Assembly (NCBI GenBank): GCA_964036665.1
Contig: OZ038528.1
Location: 3,602,501-3,666,500 of the forward strand
Length of the DNA: 64,000 bases
Origin: Gordius sp. MW1
Lineage: Eukaryota; Nematomorpha; Gordioida; Gordea; Gordiidae
Direction of reading: 5' to 3'
The position numbers and the translations under genes were made by a program. The notes under the pieces were generated by a model. It did not search any database. It was not told where the DNA came from and worked only from the letters and a program-made list of their open reading frames with translations. Position 1 is the stretch's first letter. Every line of letters starts with the position of its first letter. Below, piece by piece: positions 53,801 to 63,605 of the stretch.

Positions 53801-56800
53801 ATTCCTATTTTTTGACGCAAAAGAAAACTTGCCGAGTATTTTCCTTCGGGAGATCTTTTTCCTATCAATTTAAAGAAGGCTAATGCCTGTTTGCCAAAAG
53901 TGGCGGAACATGAAGCCACGATAGGGATAAAAATTTTAGAAGGAATTATATCACGGTATTTATGAGTTTTGCGTGCTTCCGTTAGAGCTAACGGGTCAGC
54001 GTTATTGTTAGAGGGTGCAAATACGTCGATGCAGGTAAAGTCCCAAGATAGGAACTTACCGTCATCCCATGGAATTGTGGATGTTCCATCGGGGCGCATT
54101 CTACCCTCAAGAGTGGGTTCTGATGGTTCGAGAATGGAAGGGAAGCCGGCTTTTAGTAAAGCGGTTTGAATCAAAAGGTTCACGTGTGGCCGGGAAATGT
54201 CCGATATTTTTAAAACGAAAAGGTATTTTAGGAATCTGAAAAGGCTATTTTACCCCTGGCCGCCCTGGGCACCTACGGGTAAAGTTTCGAGCGAATCGGG
54301 GGGGGGGGTAGTTTTAGAATTTAGCCCTTTTTTTAAACTAAAAGGAATTTTTATAAAATTAAATTAATATTATGTTCTTGTTAATACCATTGATAATTTG
54401 ACTTTTTGACCGTCCGCTGGCTACTGACCGATAAAATATATTGATTTTCTAAACATAAAACAGAACTTTATTATTTCATTATCTATATAAATAACATAAT
54501 AACTTCTAGTATTTGAATACCAGCATGGTGTGACGGGTTATAGGCACGGCTTGTAAACAGGGTGACCTGGATATCCCGGGTTCAAGCTTGGGAGAGGGCA
54601 AAATTTTTATTTTTTTTTAAATTAAATTAATATTTTGTTCTTGTTAATATCATTGATAATATGACTTTTTGATCGTCCGCAGGCTACTGACCAATGGAAA
54701 AAATGACCATTGGCCAAATAAATCGAATTTTTTTTTCGTTTTTGAATTGGTTAACATTGATAATTACCCTATAATCTCCCCTACAAGGGTCTATAACTAA
54801 TTATTTTGCATTTAATACCCCCCCCCTATAGGCATTCTCGCCCCTTCCTACCTTTCTCGCCCATAAATTGCATAGCAAATATGCTACGTTTATACGGAGT
54901 ATAGATGAGTCGCCCCCCCCCCCTTCCCTTCCCCTACTCCCCTTCCCCTACTCCCCTTCCCCTACTCCCCTTCTCCTACTTCCCTTCCCTTCTCCCCTTA
55001 CCACGAGGGCCGAAGGCCTTCGTTTATATACACGAGTAGTTCATCAATCGGTTGTAACATAATAGCTTATGCATTTCAATATATTTCTGATTGTAGTTAT
55101 ATACATCTATAGCAATCAAATGTCTAACCTCTCTTTACATAAATTTCTCATTAGCTATATTATATACACACGAGTAGTTCATTAGGGAATCGATTATAAC
55201 ATAATAGCTTATGTTGTTTTTGTGCCCGATTTTTTCTGTCAATAAGTCTAGGTTGTTTTAGTTTATATTAATTGCTATGCAATTATGGATTCGTTTTTGG
55301 TTGTCCGTCCTGTCCAACTTGTAGTTTTTCAATAATTGCTATGAAAATTATGTTTTTACAAAAAACTTTCCTCTTTTAAATTGCATAGCAATGTGCTACG
55401 TTTTGTACAGAATATTGACGAGTTTTGTGAGAACAATACCTAGGCGCAAGTGCGGATGAGCATAAGTCCACAGTCATTAAAAACCCGTATAAGTTTCCAC
55501 GGCAATAATTGATGAATTACAAGTTGGACAGGACGGACGGACAACCATAAACGAGCCCATAAATTGCATAGCAATTAATATATACATTTGTGCTTGATGT
55601 GTTTTAAATAATATAAGTTTATAATTGTTAAAGTTCCCAAGTTTTTACTGTTTTACCCTATGTATTTAATGTTATATATCCATGGATTTTGGTTTTAAGG
55701 TTAAGTTTGCTGTCAAGGCCTAAATTAGACTGATTATTGTAGAAATTTGCCAAGTTTTTGCATTTGATTTTACCATATGAAATATATATTAAAAATTTTA
55801 TCGAATAATTTGCAAGTTTTATTGACGTTTGAAAAACGCCAAAATTGCTGCTTTTAACAACTTTGAGGGCAAATAGTGTAAAAATTTGACGTATAGAGGA
55901 AGAATTTAAAAAATAAATTTGTGTTCATCGCGAAAAATTCTACCAAAATCTGCAAACATTTGCCGGTTGATTTTTTACGTTGAACCGTGCTAATTAATTT
56001 TTTTTAACGCTCCTCGAATGGGTAATCTAAATGATGAAAATATTTTGTTGTATACTGCTTTCAAACCATTCGAAACTTATTTAATTTGCATTTGTTACAT
56101 GCATAGACCGTTTCTGGCTTTTATCCTGTTTTTTCAAAATAAACTAGAGAGCACTTTAGCGCTTCTTTAGCATATTATATCTAAAAATATAGACTAAGGG
56201 ATATATAGTGAAAATAGATTTATTATCTTTTACCTTGGAAATATTCATTTCTCTTTGTCTTTTTTGTTAAAATAAGAATCCGGCTGGACGGTACTTGAGC
56301 GATTCGATACAGGATATGGCCCAAGTCATGACTGAAAAAACGACCGGACTACCAACTCAATACTTTCAAACTCACTTCTCTGGGTATAAAATGTGACTTG
56401 CTCATTTCAAGATGGCGTCTTTATAATTTTGTGTCTGTGAATTTCAACTAAAGGACCCAGTCATCGGTTTTAATTGAAAATTTGATTTTTATCTCCTTAA
56501 AACATGGTGGATATTATTTTTGGTTATTTGATAAAATGTTTTACTTTTGAAGAAAGAGTTTAATTGTGATAAATTAGACATTTCAATAAAACAGATATAT
56601 GCTTTAGCATTAGTTAGGGAGAAGCTTTTCTTCCTAAAGTTTGAAATATGTTATAAATTTATATTTAATCAACAAAACTAATAAAAAAATTTCTTTAAGA
56701 AAATTATGTGTTGTTTTCTTAATTTTATTCAATGTCATCGTTTCTTTGCAGTCGGTCTATGACGCTGGAATTGATTAAGAAATATTTGGATGGGGGCTAT

Positions 56801-59800
56801 TACAAGAGGTTGGATACTTTTCAAGACCACATGTTGCATTGCTTGAAGAAAGCTCTTTACCTAGCAAAACCAGGATCCCAGGTAATTTATATCGCCTTTT
56901 TAAGCCCCTAATCGACATTACTATTTGTAATTACACAATTTATTTTCATTATCTAAATGTTTTTCAAATATTTATAATACCTAATTTGTTTATTTGTTTC
57001 ATTCACCTCCACTAAATATGTCTTCTTTTTAACTAATAATAAACTTTTTAATTAGCTTGTAAGTTGTTAAACCTTCTCAAACCTTATTATCTTATAAATC
57101 TGTGAATTGGGTAAGCTCAAATTGCAAAGAAATTTTTATATATTACTTACCATTTAGATAAATCGTCTTAATAATGAAAATAAGTTAAATCTAGTGTTGT
57201 AAAAACGGCTGGGTTTTGTTTGGTCGACCTTTGTTAGTCGTCTAAACATAAACAGCCTAAAAGTTTTTTGGTCTGTTTTTCTTAGTCGACCTCTAGGGTT
57301 AGTCGAAATTTGAAAAACAGACCGGAGTCGACCGTTAGCCTTAGTTAAACCAAAGGTCGACCAAATAAAACCTAGCCGTTTTTACGACACTATTCTCGTC
57401 TCGTCCGTCCTACCTCATTCGTTTTCACGATTTTTCAAAGTTGTTTTTTTTTCTCCTCAAAATTTTTTAGGCCGTCTCAGACGCAACCGACTTGATCGCC
57501 ATTTACTTTTCAACCCGGGATCGTTACACGGGGGTGGGAAGTATTTTGGAATCATGTTCGGCATGCGCTTTAAACGGGAACCTTCCCGCTTTGAAAGAGC
57601 AACTAGCTAGGTTGGGAGCCATGGATAGTAGTAGTAGTAGCTCGGAGCCATCTTGTTTTGTGCAGGTTGAACCCTCGCCAACTCACACTCAACAACCGAT
57701 CGATGGTAATAATAACGTGACGATTTAATCGACGTTTTTAACTTATTCACAGGGGTAAAACGAGAGCAATAATTAACAAACAAAGGCTCCTTATTAAATA
57801 AGTACCGCTACGAATTTGGCGTGGGTGGCCCGTCAACTTGCCGAAAACCATCTTGCCGAATTGAATGTCCCAATGTTAAAAAATGTCCCCCATTAGAAAA
57901 TGTCCCCCAACTAAAAAGCATATTAATAATTCAATTTCGGGTTAAAGTTGTAATTTAGGTATTTTTTATAATAAAAGTGATAATTATTATAAAAGGTACT
58001 CAATTTAGGGCCTTCTTTATGATAAGGGGGAAATAATCGTTAATGTCCCAGGGTGAATTCGGCAAGATTGTTTTCGGCGAGTTGATAGCGCACCTTTGGT
58101 GTGTATAATAACGACATATACGATTATAGTGAAATTAAATTGGTAACGAGAAAGCATCGAGCTCGAATCCCAGACAAGTGTATAATCAAGACAGAGACCA
58201 TAAAAAGATGGGCCAGCAATTGTCGTACGACTTTTGGGCGGGCCCGGTCGGGTAATTATATTAAAAAATTGAACCGGGTTCGGACATAAAAACTTAGACA
58301 CATCTGACCACTGGATCTAACAAAACTTGTATTTAGATAAACCCGCTAACATCTTGGATTACATTTACACTACGTTATAAAGATTCCATTTTTGCAGTAG
58401 GGAAAAAAGCCGGTAAATTTCTTATTTCTTTTTCTATAGTTAAGACGGATACGAGCCTGATGGACGAAGAAGATTGTGTAACGGAAGAAACGAATTCCAA
58501 TTCCAACGACGTCAACAGCAGTTTTGGGGATTTCGTAAGTTTTCAGCCCTTATGTAGGCCGCCATCTTTGAGGAATCATCTATTAACTCCGCACAAAGGA
58601 TCATTTTGAAAAAATCTCACCCATATTCGCGGCCTTAGTTACTTTAAAAGTTTTAATGCTAACATAAGCCGTTCACCAGTCTATAGTATATAGTTGAGCT
58701 TATTTAAATCTCATCAAACATTTGCGAAATTTTGAGAAATTTTTCTGTTAGATTTGTCGAAAAATTGATTAAAATAATAATAAAAAGTCACTTTTTCAAC
58801 CCGAACCCGACCCGAAAGCATAATTTTAAATTAGTAACCCGAATACGTGACGAAACCCGAAAGCATTTTATTAGTAATCCCATCGGGCTAAGGTTTTGGG
58901 TCACCCGTGCAGGTCTCTAGATCCCTTTCATATTTTTATTTTAAGTTTAGGGGGTAGAGCATGAAAATAAGGTTACAATATAGTTTACGATGTGAAAAAA
59001 CGTTCATATATTTGGGAAAAAATAGTATTTTTTCGATTATATTTTAGTTTTATGACTATGAAAATGAATACATGTAGTATTTTTTGACAATACACTGTTT
59101 AGAAACGATTAACCGACAATGGGGCTAGCTTGGAAGGATACCAAGTGAATGGGGCACTTTATTATCCCGGAGATTTCGTTTACCTTGCACCTAGGTTTAC
59201 TAACAATTTATAAAAACAATTTTTTAAATTTTAAGCTTAATTTGAAATTTAAGCTTCTTTTAGTATTGTAGTTTATTTATTTTTTAAATTTATAGCTTAA
59301 TTCAGGTTCTTATGGCATTTCTTAAAAGACAATTTATTGTCGTTTGTTTAAAATAAAAATAAATATATGCAATATATTTTAGCATGTATCATACGCAATC
59401 ATTTAAAAAAAATAAATAAATAAATAAATAAATAAATAAATGAAATTAGTGAACCAGGTATACCAGATCCACATATAATGTCCGTTCAACAATTCTCCAA
59501 AGATCCCGACACCGGAGAGCTATGGGTGCAAGGCTGTTGGTTTTATCGGCCCTACGAAACTTACCACAACAGTTCGAGAAAGTTTTACGAGAAAGTGGGT
59601 TCGATCCCCGCTCTCTCCTTCATTCCCTTCCTTTTTTAAAAATTTATTATCGCTTTGAAAAGTTCCATTTCATCGATTTTGATTTACACCATCAATATGA
59701 TTTATTCTTATTAATTTCGATTTTAGATTCTCTTTTTTGCGAGTTAAGAATATGAAATTAGCCATGGGCGTAGCTAAGGGGGGAGGGGGTATGGAGGGCG

Positions 59801-62800
59801 GCTGGCCCCCTCTAAATCCAAAAATTTGTTGAAATTTATTAAAATTATGGCTAAAATTGTAAAAAATTATTATTTTGCCCCTCTTATAAATCTGCCCCCC
59901 CCCTCTAATCTCCTGCTGGCTACGCCCATGCCACTTAATAACTGTCACAGCTGCTGGTCAATCTATTAATTCTTAGGCAATGAAAAGTGGCTCATTTGTG
60001 TGCACGTTAAAGTTATTATTAGACATGAAATTTTTGCGCTTTTTTTACATAGGAAGTTTTCAAGAGCGATTTCTACAAAAAATTGCCGGCGAATAAGGTT
60101 GTGGGCAAATGTTGTGTTATGTTCATTCGCGATTACTCTAAGTATCGCCCCATGGTAAGCCATTTGAATCATACATACTAACTAGTAACTAGTATTGTAA
60201 AAACGGCTGGGTTTTGTTTGGTCGACCTTCGGTTTTAGCCGACTAAACATATTTTTCTTAGTCGACCTCCAGGCTTAGTAAATTTGAAAAATAGACCAGA
60301 ATTGACCGTTAGCCTTTGTTAAACCAATGGTCGACCAAACAAAACCCGAGCCGTTTTTGCGACACTAATTACTAACATTCGACTTTTTTTGTGGGTCATC
60401 TCGTGTGTTTGTTTAGGAATTCGAAAATAAGGATATATACGTGTGCGAAGCTAGGTACAATACCAAGCTGAAATCCTTCAAGAAAATGAAGGTAAATTTT
60501 TACGTTTTTCATTGAATCCGAGTTTTATAATTTTTTACCCAATATTCGATAATATGTGTTATTGGTTTATATCAATGAGGAATTTGAACTTTCTGAAAGA
60601 TTTTGAATAAATAGTGAAAACAAACTTTACAAATATCGGCTCTAACCCGATTTCTATGCAAAATTTTTTTATTAAAAACGTTCACTAAAAATTGATTCGA
60701 TTTATCTATTGTATCCCAGCGCAAGCAAATCAAACTTTTTTCGTATCAAAACCCTTCTCCAAGTGACAAAAATACTATAATTTTGTCTCATTAAAGAGTA
60801 AACGATGTCTCTAATTAATCAAAAATTGGTTTTACCGTCAAAAATACCCAAAAGAGTAATTATCACAAACTAAGTTTGCTCTAAAACTTTTCAAGTTAAT
60901 CCTTATAACGGTCTACATTTCCAAGAAATAACTTTACAAAAATAATGAAAAGTTCTCTTTTTTCGTCTTTCGTTGCTTTCATAAAATCGATTTAAGGCCC
61001 GAAGAACGGATAATTTAAAATCAAATTAAAACGCGTCTTTCAGCGTTAAAAAATAAATGTCATTTATTGAATTATTTATCAATAAAAATTTTAAAATTTT
61101 TATTTTAGATGTGGAACCATATTTCAGTTTGCACAGCGAATAATCCGAGTTGGAAAGATAGAATGACATTCGTGGCCCGAGAAACGCCCTTGCAAATGGT
61201 TAAAGCGGTTCCTTCGATGTTTTTGGAAAAATCCTTTTCGGAATTTGTAGACGATAATACATACGTTCCCCCCTTCCCTCGACCTCCCCAAAAGGTTAGT
61301 TTTCATGGGCGTAGCCAAGGGGAGGGGGCAGGGAGAGGCGGCTGCCCCTTTTTTAAATCCAAAAATTGGTTAAAATTTATTAAAATTAGCACTAAAATTT
61401 CAAAAGATGTTCATTTTGCCCCTGTTTAAATCATTATTGCCGCCCTTTATCCTAATGCTGGATACGTCCATGTTAGTTTTTACTAATTTTTTGTTTTTTT
61501 AAGCATTTTCGTAGTTAATTTTGGGTAATTTTGCGATTATTTCGAGTTGCTCATTAGAGTTGCGTAAATTGGATTTTCAGTTTTTAACGGGCTTTTTGTC
61601 ATTTTTTGTGAAAGAAAGCACTAATAGAAAGCTATAGTTGACCATTATATTATAAATATATATTTTATAAAATTTTGATTAAATTTTTAGATTGCACGAG
61701 CGCGATATAGGGTTTTGAATGTATTAATCAAAAGGCTTGTGCTTTTTTGCAGGATATTATAGAGCCGTTGGGCGATGTTAAAGGCCATGGCCAGAATTTA
61801 ATTTATTACGCGAGCGCCTGGTGGCCCCGCTCGGACACTTTTAATAGGCCGGCCATGAATTTGAAGGTAATGGTCTTAAAACCGAATTTTTTTTTTTTTA
61901 AATATGGTTATTTTAATCGGCTTTACTCAAATTTCTGATTCTTATTTCTGGATGAATATCCATTGGATTCTATATTTTGTTTTAGCTTTCGTGGAAGTGA
62001 GACCCTTTCTAAAATATTAAGTGCTATGCAATTTATTCACTTTGTCCTGTCCTCATCGTCCTGTCTTTATTTAAAGCTATTCCCATCTAGCAAAGAAAGC
62101 TGTACTAATGACTTCGAGATTTTTGCAGTTTTATCTAGGGCAAAGTAAAAATACTAAAATATCTGAAGAAATTCTTGAGAAATAGGGTGAATTTTTTTGG
62201 TAATATCTTCATTTTTAGGTAGGTGATTACGCTCTCGTCAACTTGAATAACAACGGGAGCAATAGTGGGAGCAATACGATAATCAACAACCGATACAGGC
62301 AATATGTGATGCGCGTGGAGTCGATTTACAGAGAAGACCGGGGGGATGGGTGAGTTTTACTATGACTCGACCCGGGTCGGTTCTATTATTTTTTAGTTAA
62401 GGTCGGGCCGGGAAATTTTGAAATAATTAACACTTTGATTTTACGATTAAAAGTAAAGGTTTCGTTAACTACCGCGTCTTATTAAATCTACGCTATTGAA
62501 AAGAGTAGACTTATCAGTTATTACCATAACCATCATATATTCTATCGTGAGAAAAGAAACGCTTCTATATAGTGTAAGAACCTTTTTTAATGATCTCCTC
62601 CCCTATGGTCTTAATCTTGGATAAGATTACTAAGGGGCGAGCGTTGTTATTTTTATAGCACCGCCACATGAGCTAACAACCCCTAATCTAATGGCACATC
62701 CGAGTCTCTATGACAAAATAATATGCTAGTGTGCGGTTTGCACCACACCCGACCCACATTAGAGTTTTTAAAGAAATTGAGACTAGCACATGTAAAATGG

Positions 62801-63605
62801 CTATTTTAATTACAAAGCTCATATTAGGTAAGAATGATAATAATATAAATAAAAAACTATTCATCAAATTCGTCATTAACTAACAAGGGCCATGGTGTAC
62901 CCATATACTAGATAGACTGCTCATGCCATATGTTCAACGTGGTAATTTGTGTGTCGATTTTTCCTCCATTTTGAAAACAACAACTGGCGTATTTCAACCA
63001 TGTAATTTTGCGCTATAACAGTCAATTTACCTTCCTCACTAGTCTACGGGTGGACCATAATATCACCCTAGCAAAGTCGTTGCCCGTTACATCACTAATT
63101 TTATTGTTGTTGTGAAAACGGCTGGGTTATGTTTGGTCGACTTTGGGCTGTTCTTCGAATTTAGACTAAGCCTAGGGGTCGGTTAAGAAAAACAGATCAA
63201 AAAACAGTTGGTTTGTTTAATTTTAGTCGACTAACACCAAGGGTCGACCAAACAAAACCCAACCGTTTTTTTAACACTACCAACTATACATTAACTTTAT
63301 CCCAACACCTTTGTTATACTTAGTTTCATTTTTGCAATAGTTTGGCTCCACTCCAAGCTAGAGGCAGTTTGTGTTTTCTTTTTCACGCTGATACACCCGA
63401 TCAGGAGTACCCTCGCAACGCTAAAGATGTCTTTTTGCTACCCCCCAATCATCCCGTACCCCCAGAATTTCCTTCACCCCTGGGACACGTCTTGGCCCCG
63501 CCCGTGGAACATGTTAACCAGAATAGTTTGGTGGGCGCAGAAATTGTGAAAAAAGTTGTGGTACTCGGAGCTGACACCTTTTCCAAAAGTAAGACACTTA
63601 CATAG
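41890..63605 (+). CDS. PBRM1: Polybromo (PBRM1/BAF180 orthologue), at least 29 exons, 3' end beyond window
   Basis: Subunit of the PBAF (SWI/SNF) chromatin remodeller that reads acetylated histones. Exons: 41890-41955, 41993-42084, 42119-42245, 42286-42420, 42458-42565, 42606-42773, 42822-42913, 43083-43143, 43671-43931, 44844-44942, 47162-47233, 47826-47975, 48114-48257, 48674-48828, 49532-49646, 50563-50730, 51602-51736, 56277-56383, 56752-56881, 57471-57705, 58440-58534, 59103-59194, 59450-59594, 60053-60154, 60417-60491, 61109-61294, 61753-61866, 62219-62349, 63341-63588 (or stop at 63605). All joins keep GT/AG ends and phase. The start ATG has an in-frame TGA directly before it. About 1275 residues: six bromodomains, then two BAH domains, the animal polybromo order. 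The usual HMG box is not seen and would follow. Introns range from 35-40 bp near the start to 4.5 kb. Confidence 0.92.
41993..42420 (+). CDS. Polybromo bromodomain 1 (divergent)
   Basis: Exons 2-4. Helix Z region PVLNALLTYTTQDGYVLANT, then YEHEQFSLNAIKLKAETLGY (the PID-type motif is worn to FSLNAIK), then FFFNIQNNCDVHSQIYKDGA. In place of the usual 'YN.P' the sequence is NNCDVH, so the acetyl-lysine-anchoring Asn is not clearly present. Placement as domain 1 rests on order and spacing. Confidence 0.7.
42458..42913 (+). CDS. Polybromo bromodomain 2
   Basis: Exons 5-7. EIIIELLNFVINYSD, LSEPFQSLPSK, KYPEYYKIIAEPIDLNTITK and CNNAKIFNEPGSWIYK. ZA-loop residues and the acetyl-lysine Asn (in IFNEPGS) are intact. 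The C-terminal helix IAHQLKKAITLKKVELEEKL is on exon 7. Flanking introns are 37 and 40 bp. Confidence 0.92.
43671..47233 (+). CDS. Polybromo bromodomain 3
   Basis: Exons 9-11. LFASIREFKNPKDGNYLSDP, FLRLPSS, YKDYYEEIARPIALTQIKLK, DELVDDLNLMFDNAIAYNIP then GSQIHK, and the last helix SAAFLKDYLKIKVKELA. The Asn (AYNIPGS) is present. The intron between exons 10 and 11 is 2.2 kb and holds an inverted pair of LTR fragments. Confidence 0.92.
43943..44113. repeat. MITE, 'agtgttgtaaaaacggctgg' family, intron copy
   Basis: About 171 bp with inverted ends agtgttgtaaaaacggctgg and ccagccgtttttacaacact, and internal ggtcgacc-type blocks in both orientations. The near-duplicate tattatgt/ttttatgt on its flanks would fit an 8-bp target duplication. 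Confidence 0.8.
45211..46889. repeat. Inverted pair of LTR-like fragments
   Basis: Forward copy from 45211 (tgtggtgtcctctaccccct) to about 45672 (ttcaaca), followed by a TGG-starting primer-site-like ctcc run. The inverted copy ends at 46889 (ggacaccaca) and extends left to about 46590. Shared blocks: ttaggatagcg, cattatttagc, attcactacacaaaaagaat. This family differs from the LTR at 35487. It lies in the intron between polybromo exons 10 and 11. Confidence 0.7.
47826..48828 (+). CDS. Polybromo bromodomain 4 (Asn lost)
   Basis: Exons 12-14. An acidic linker (YYGETDEDSEYTYAQAQ), then LFATFDDILEYK, MAHHFLSKPNPVEYPNFYAV, LLEKGSRALDLTDVERGL and LLGDLYKVFEDFKQLLFIPT. The ZA loop carries a small insertion, and the 'YNEP' position reads LFIPTS, so the anchoring Asn is replaced by a hydrophobic residue. 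This domain probably does not bind acetyl-lysine in the usual way. Confidence 0.85.
49532..51736 (+). CDS. Polybromo bromodomain 5
   Basis: Exons 15-17. LKSRLVKIYEEFLNFED, SPFIKLPSKL, EYPDYYDVVKKPIDLTMIDA and LKLMLDNALKYNDPESVLYK, then DGLQLYKLLLERKTELCEEM. This is a canonical bromodomain with Asn in KYNDPES. Exon 17 continues into the first helix of bromodomain 6 (SIYVSIVNYR). Confidence 0.92.
50181..50343. repeat. MITE, 'agtgttgtaaaaacggctgg' family, with 8-bp target duplication
   Basis: Inverted ends agtgttgtataaacggctg and ccagccctttttacaacact. Exact duplication tagatact at 50173-50180 and 50344-50351. An 8-bp duplication places the family with hAT-type non-autonomous elements. Confidence 0.85.
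50352..50472. repeat. Small inverted-repeat element (hairpin)
   Basis: Arms tcatagatttattatcggga, atgttagagg and their inverted copy at 50439-50470 surround an AT-rich centre, about 120 bp in all. It abuts the MITE's target duplication. Confidence 0.75.
50770..50862. repeat. MITE, 'agtgttgtaaaaacggctgg' family, internally deleted
   Basis: Left end agtgttgt then loss of the middle; right half tcgactaaaaccaaagatcg ... cccgtttttacaacact is intact. Directly after polybromo exon 16. Confidence 0.7.
51694..56881 (+). CDS. Polybromo bromodomain 6 (Asn and YP..Y lost)
   Basis: End of exon 17 to exon 19. ILTSIYVSIVNYR, NPAGRYLSDSIQDMAQ, then RSMTLELIKKYLDGGYYKRL and HCLKKALYLAKPGSQ. The 'YPDYY' block is missing, and the Asn site reads ALYLAKPGS. 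A 4.5-kb intron full of nested repeats (51737-56276) lies between exons 17 and 18. Confidence 0.85.
52020..52140 (+). repeat. tRNA-like SINE head
   Basis: gtgacctggatatcccgggt followed by tcaagccagggagagg contains a B-box-like ggttcaagcc. Related heads at 52420 (gggttcgaatcccggagagg) and 54565 (gggttcaagcttgggagagg) are each followed by an A/T tract and ttgttcttgttaataccatt. Pol III promoter origin is likely; a complete tRNA fold is not present. Confidence 0.5.
52165..53262. repeat. Array of CCAATGG/CCATTGG hairpin units, eight copies
   Basis: ctgaccaatg followed by ccattggcc occurs at 52181, 52529, 52657, 52785, 52896, 53003, 53129 and 53228. The last unit (ggctatcattgacttataga) is the same as the last in the array at 31220, so both arrays are collinear and differ in copy number. 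Two adjacent 128-bp units at 52529-52785 are nearly identical. Confidence 0.85.
53728..54183 (-). pseudogene. Reverse-transcriptase C-terminal domain with PD...D-type motif
   Basis: 151 codons: EPTLEGRMRPDGTSTIPW, KFLSWDFTCIDVF, then [40 protein letters not shown] and IGILIAKYNYKAF. A domain with 'RPDG...WD.T' occurs at the end of many invertebrate RT polyproteins; the RPDG and WDFT pair could be the metal-binding part of a restriction-like nuclease fold (inference). The downstream (taaa)n tail near 53700 fits a retroelement 3' end. No RT is attached. Confidence 0.6.
54185..54350 (-). repeat. Inverted copy of the Helitron internal block
   Basis: tgtccgatatttttaaaacg, ggctattttacccctggccg, cctgggcacctacg and a G12 run match the 34212-34380 block on the other strand. 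It directly precedes the retroelement stump at 54183. Confidence 0.7.
57193..57391. repeat. MITE, 'agtgttgtaaaaacggctgg' family
   Basis: Inverted ends agtgttgtaaaaacggctgg and ccgtttttacgacact, with internal tttggtcgacc on one side and ggtcgaccaaa on the other. Between polybromo exons 19 and 20. Confidence 0.8.
57471..58534 (+). CDS. Polybromo linker between bromodomains and BAH domains
   Basis: Exons 20-21. The last bromodomain helix region (AVSDATDLIAIYFSTRDRY), then a polar linker with a five-Ser run and an acidic stretch DTSLMDEEDCVTEE. The exon 20 donor is GAT-G|GTAATA at 57705; reading through would hit a stop at 57726. Confidence 0.8.
58050..58295. repeat. tRNA-like / GC-tipped repeat fragment in intron
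   Basis: gaaagcatcgagctcgaatc then ccagac is a B-box-like stretch, followed by ggcgggcccggtcgggtaat and a ccgggttcgg end. Neither end is clear. A related GC patch is at 58795-58917. Confidence 0.3.
59103..61294 (+). CDS. Polybromo BAH domain 1
   Basis: Exons 22-26. YYPGDFVYLAP, SEPGIPDPHIMSVQQFSKD, ELWVQGCWFYRPYETYHNSS, RKFYEKEVFKSDFYKKLPAN, GKCCVMFIRDYSKYRPM and DIYVCEARYNTKLKSFKKMK. These are the conserved 'GD.V.L', 'GCWFYRP.ET', 'EVFKS' and 'Y.CE.RY' blocks. Exon 26 adds the linker WNHISVCTANNPSWKDRM and a Pro-rich end. Confidence 0.92.
59763..59930. repeat. MITE, 'catgggcgtagcc' family, intact copy
   Basis: Inverted ends catgggcgtagcta and ctggctacgcccatg, 168 bp, with internal attaaaattatggctaaaat. 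Between polybromo exons 23 and 24. Confidence 0.8.
60191..60366. repeat. MITE, 'agtgttgtaaaaacggctgg' family
   Basis: Left agtattgtaaaaacggctgg, right gccgtttttgcgacact, with central ttcttagtcgacctccagg. Between polybromo exons 24 and 25. Confidence 0.8.
61304..61472. repeat. MITE, 'catgggcgtagcc' family, next to an exon
   Basis: Starts ten bases after the exon 26 donor (61295), so it sits at the very edge of the intron. Inverted ends catgggcgtagccaag and ctggatacgtccatg. It provides the false extension of the exon 26 frame to 61429. Confidence 0.8.
61753..63588 (+). CDS. Polybromo BAH domain 2 region
   Basis: Exons 27-29. YYASAWWPRSDTFNRPAM, VGDYALVNLNNN with an Asn/Ser/Gly-rich insertion, RYRQYVMRVESIYREDRGDG, then LCFLFHADTPDQEYPRNAKD and VFLLPPNHPVPPEF. 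The core is less typical than BAH 1 and carries a species-specific Asn-Gly-Ser loop at 62240-62285. The exon probably ends at 63588 with donor AAA-A|GTAAGAC. Confidence 0.75.
63105..63279. repeat. MITE, 'agtgttgtaaaaacggctgg' family
   Basis: Left ttgttgtgaaaacggctggg, right aaaacccaaccgttttttta, with the central ttagtcgacta block. Between polybromo exons 28 and 29. Confidence 0.75.

Larger units (their letters stand above)
51783..55585. mobile_element. Composite inverted-end element with hairpin array, copy B, with nested insertions
   Basis: Outer inverted arms: 51783-51885 (ttttggttgtcc ... ggaaacttatacgggttttt, aatggctgtggacttatgct) against 55452-55545 inverted. Inner arms: attgctatgcaatttatggg at 51983 against cgagcccataaattgcatag at 55554. 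Between them, in the same order as copy A, lie tRNA-like heads, the hairpin array, cgcccataaattgcatagca (54860), the C/T tract and cacgagggccgaagg. A retroelement stump and a Helitron-like block are inserted at about 53640-54350. All of it is in the intron between polybromo exons 17 and 18. Confidence 0.6.

Noticed and set aside
58732..58920. 62-codon frame rich in Arg/Lys/Asn in a polybromo intron
   Set aside because: It overlaps a GC-tipped repeat remnant (cccgaacccgacccgaaagc) and does not fit the polybromo splice phases.
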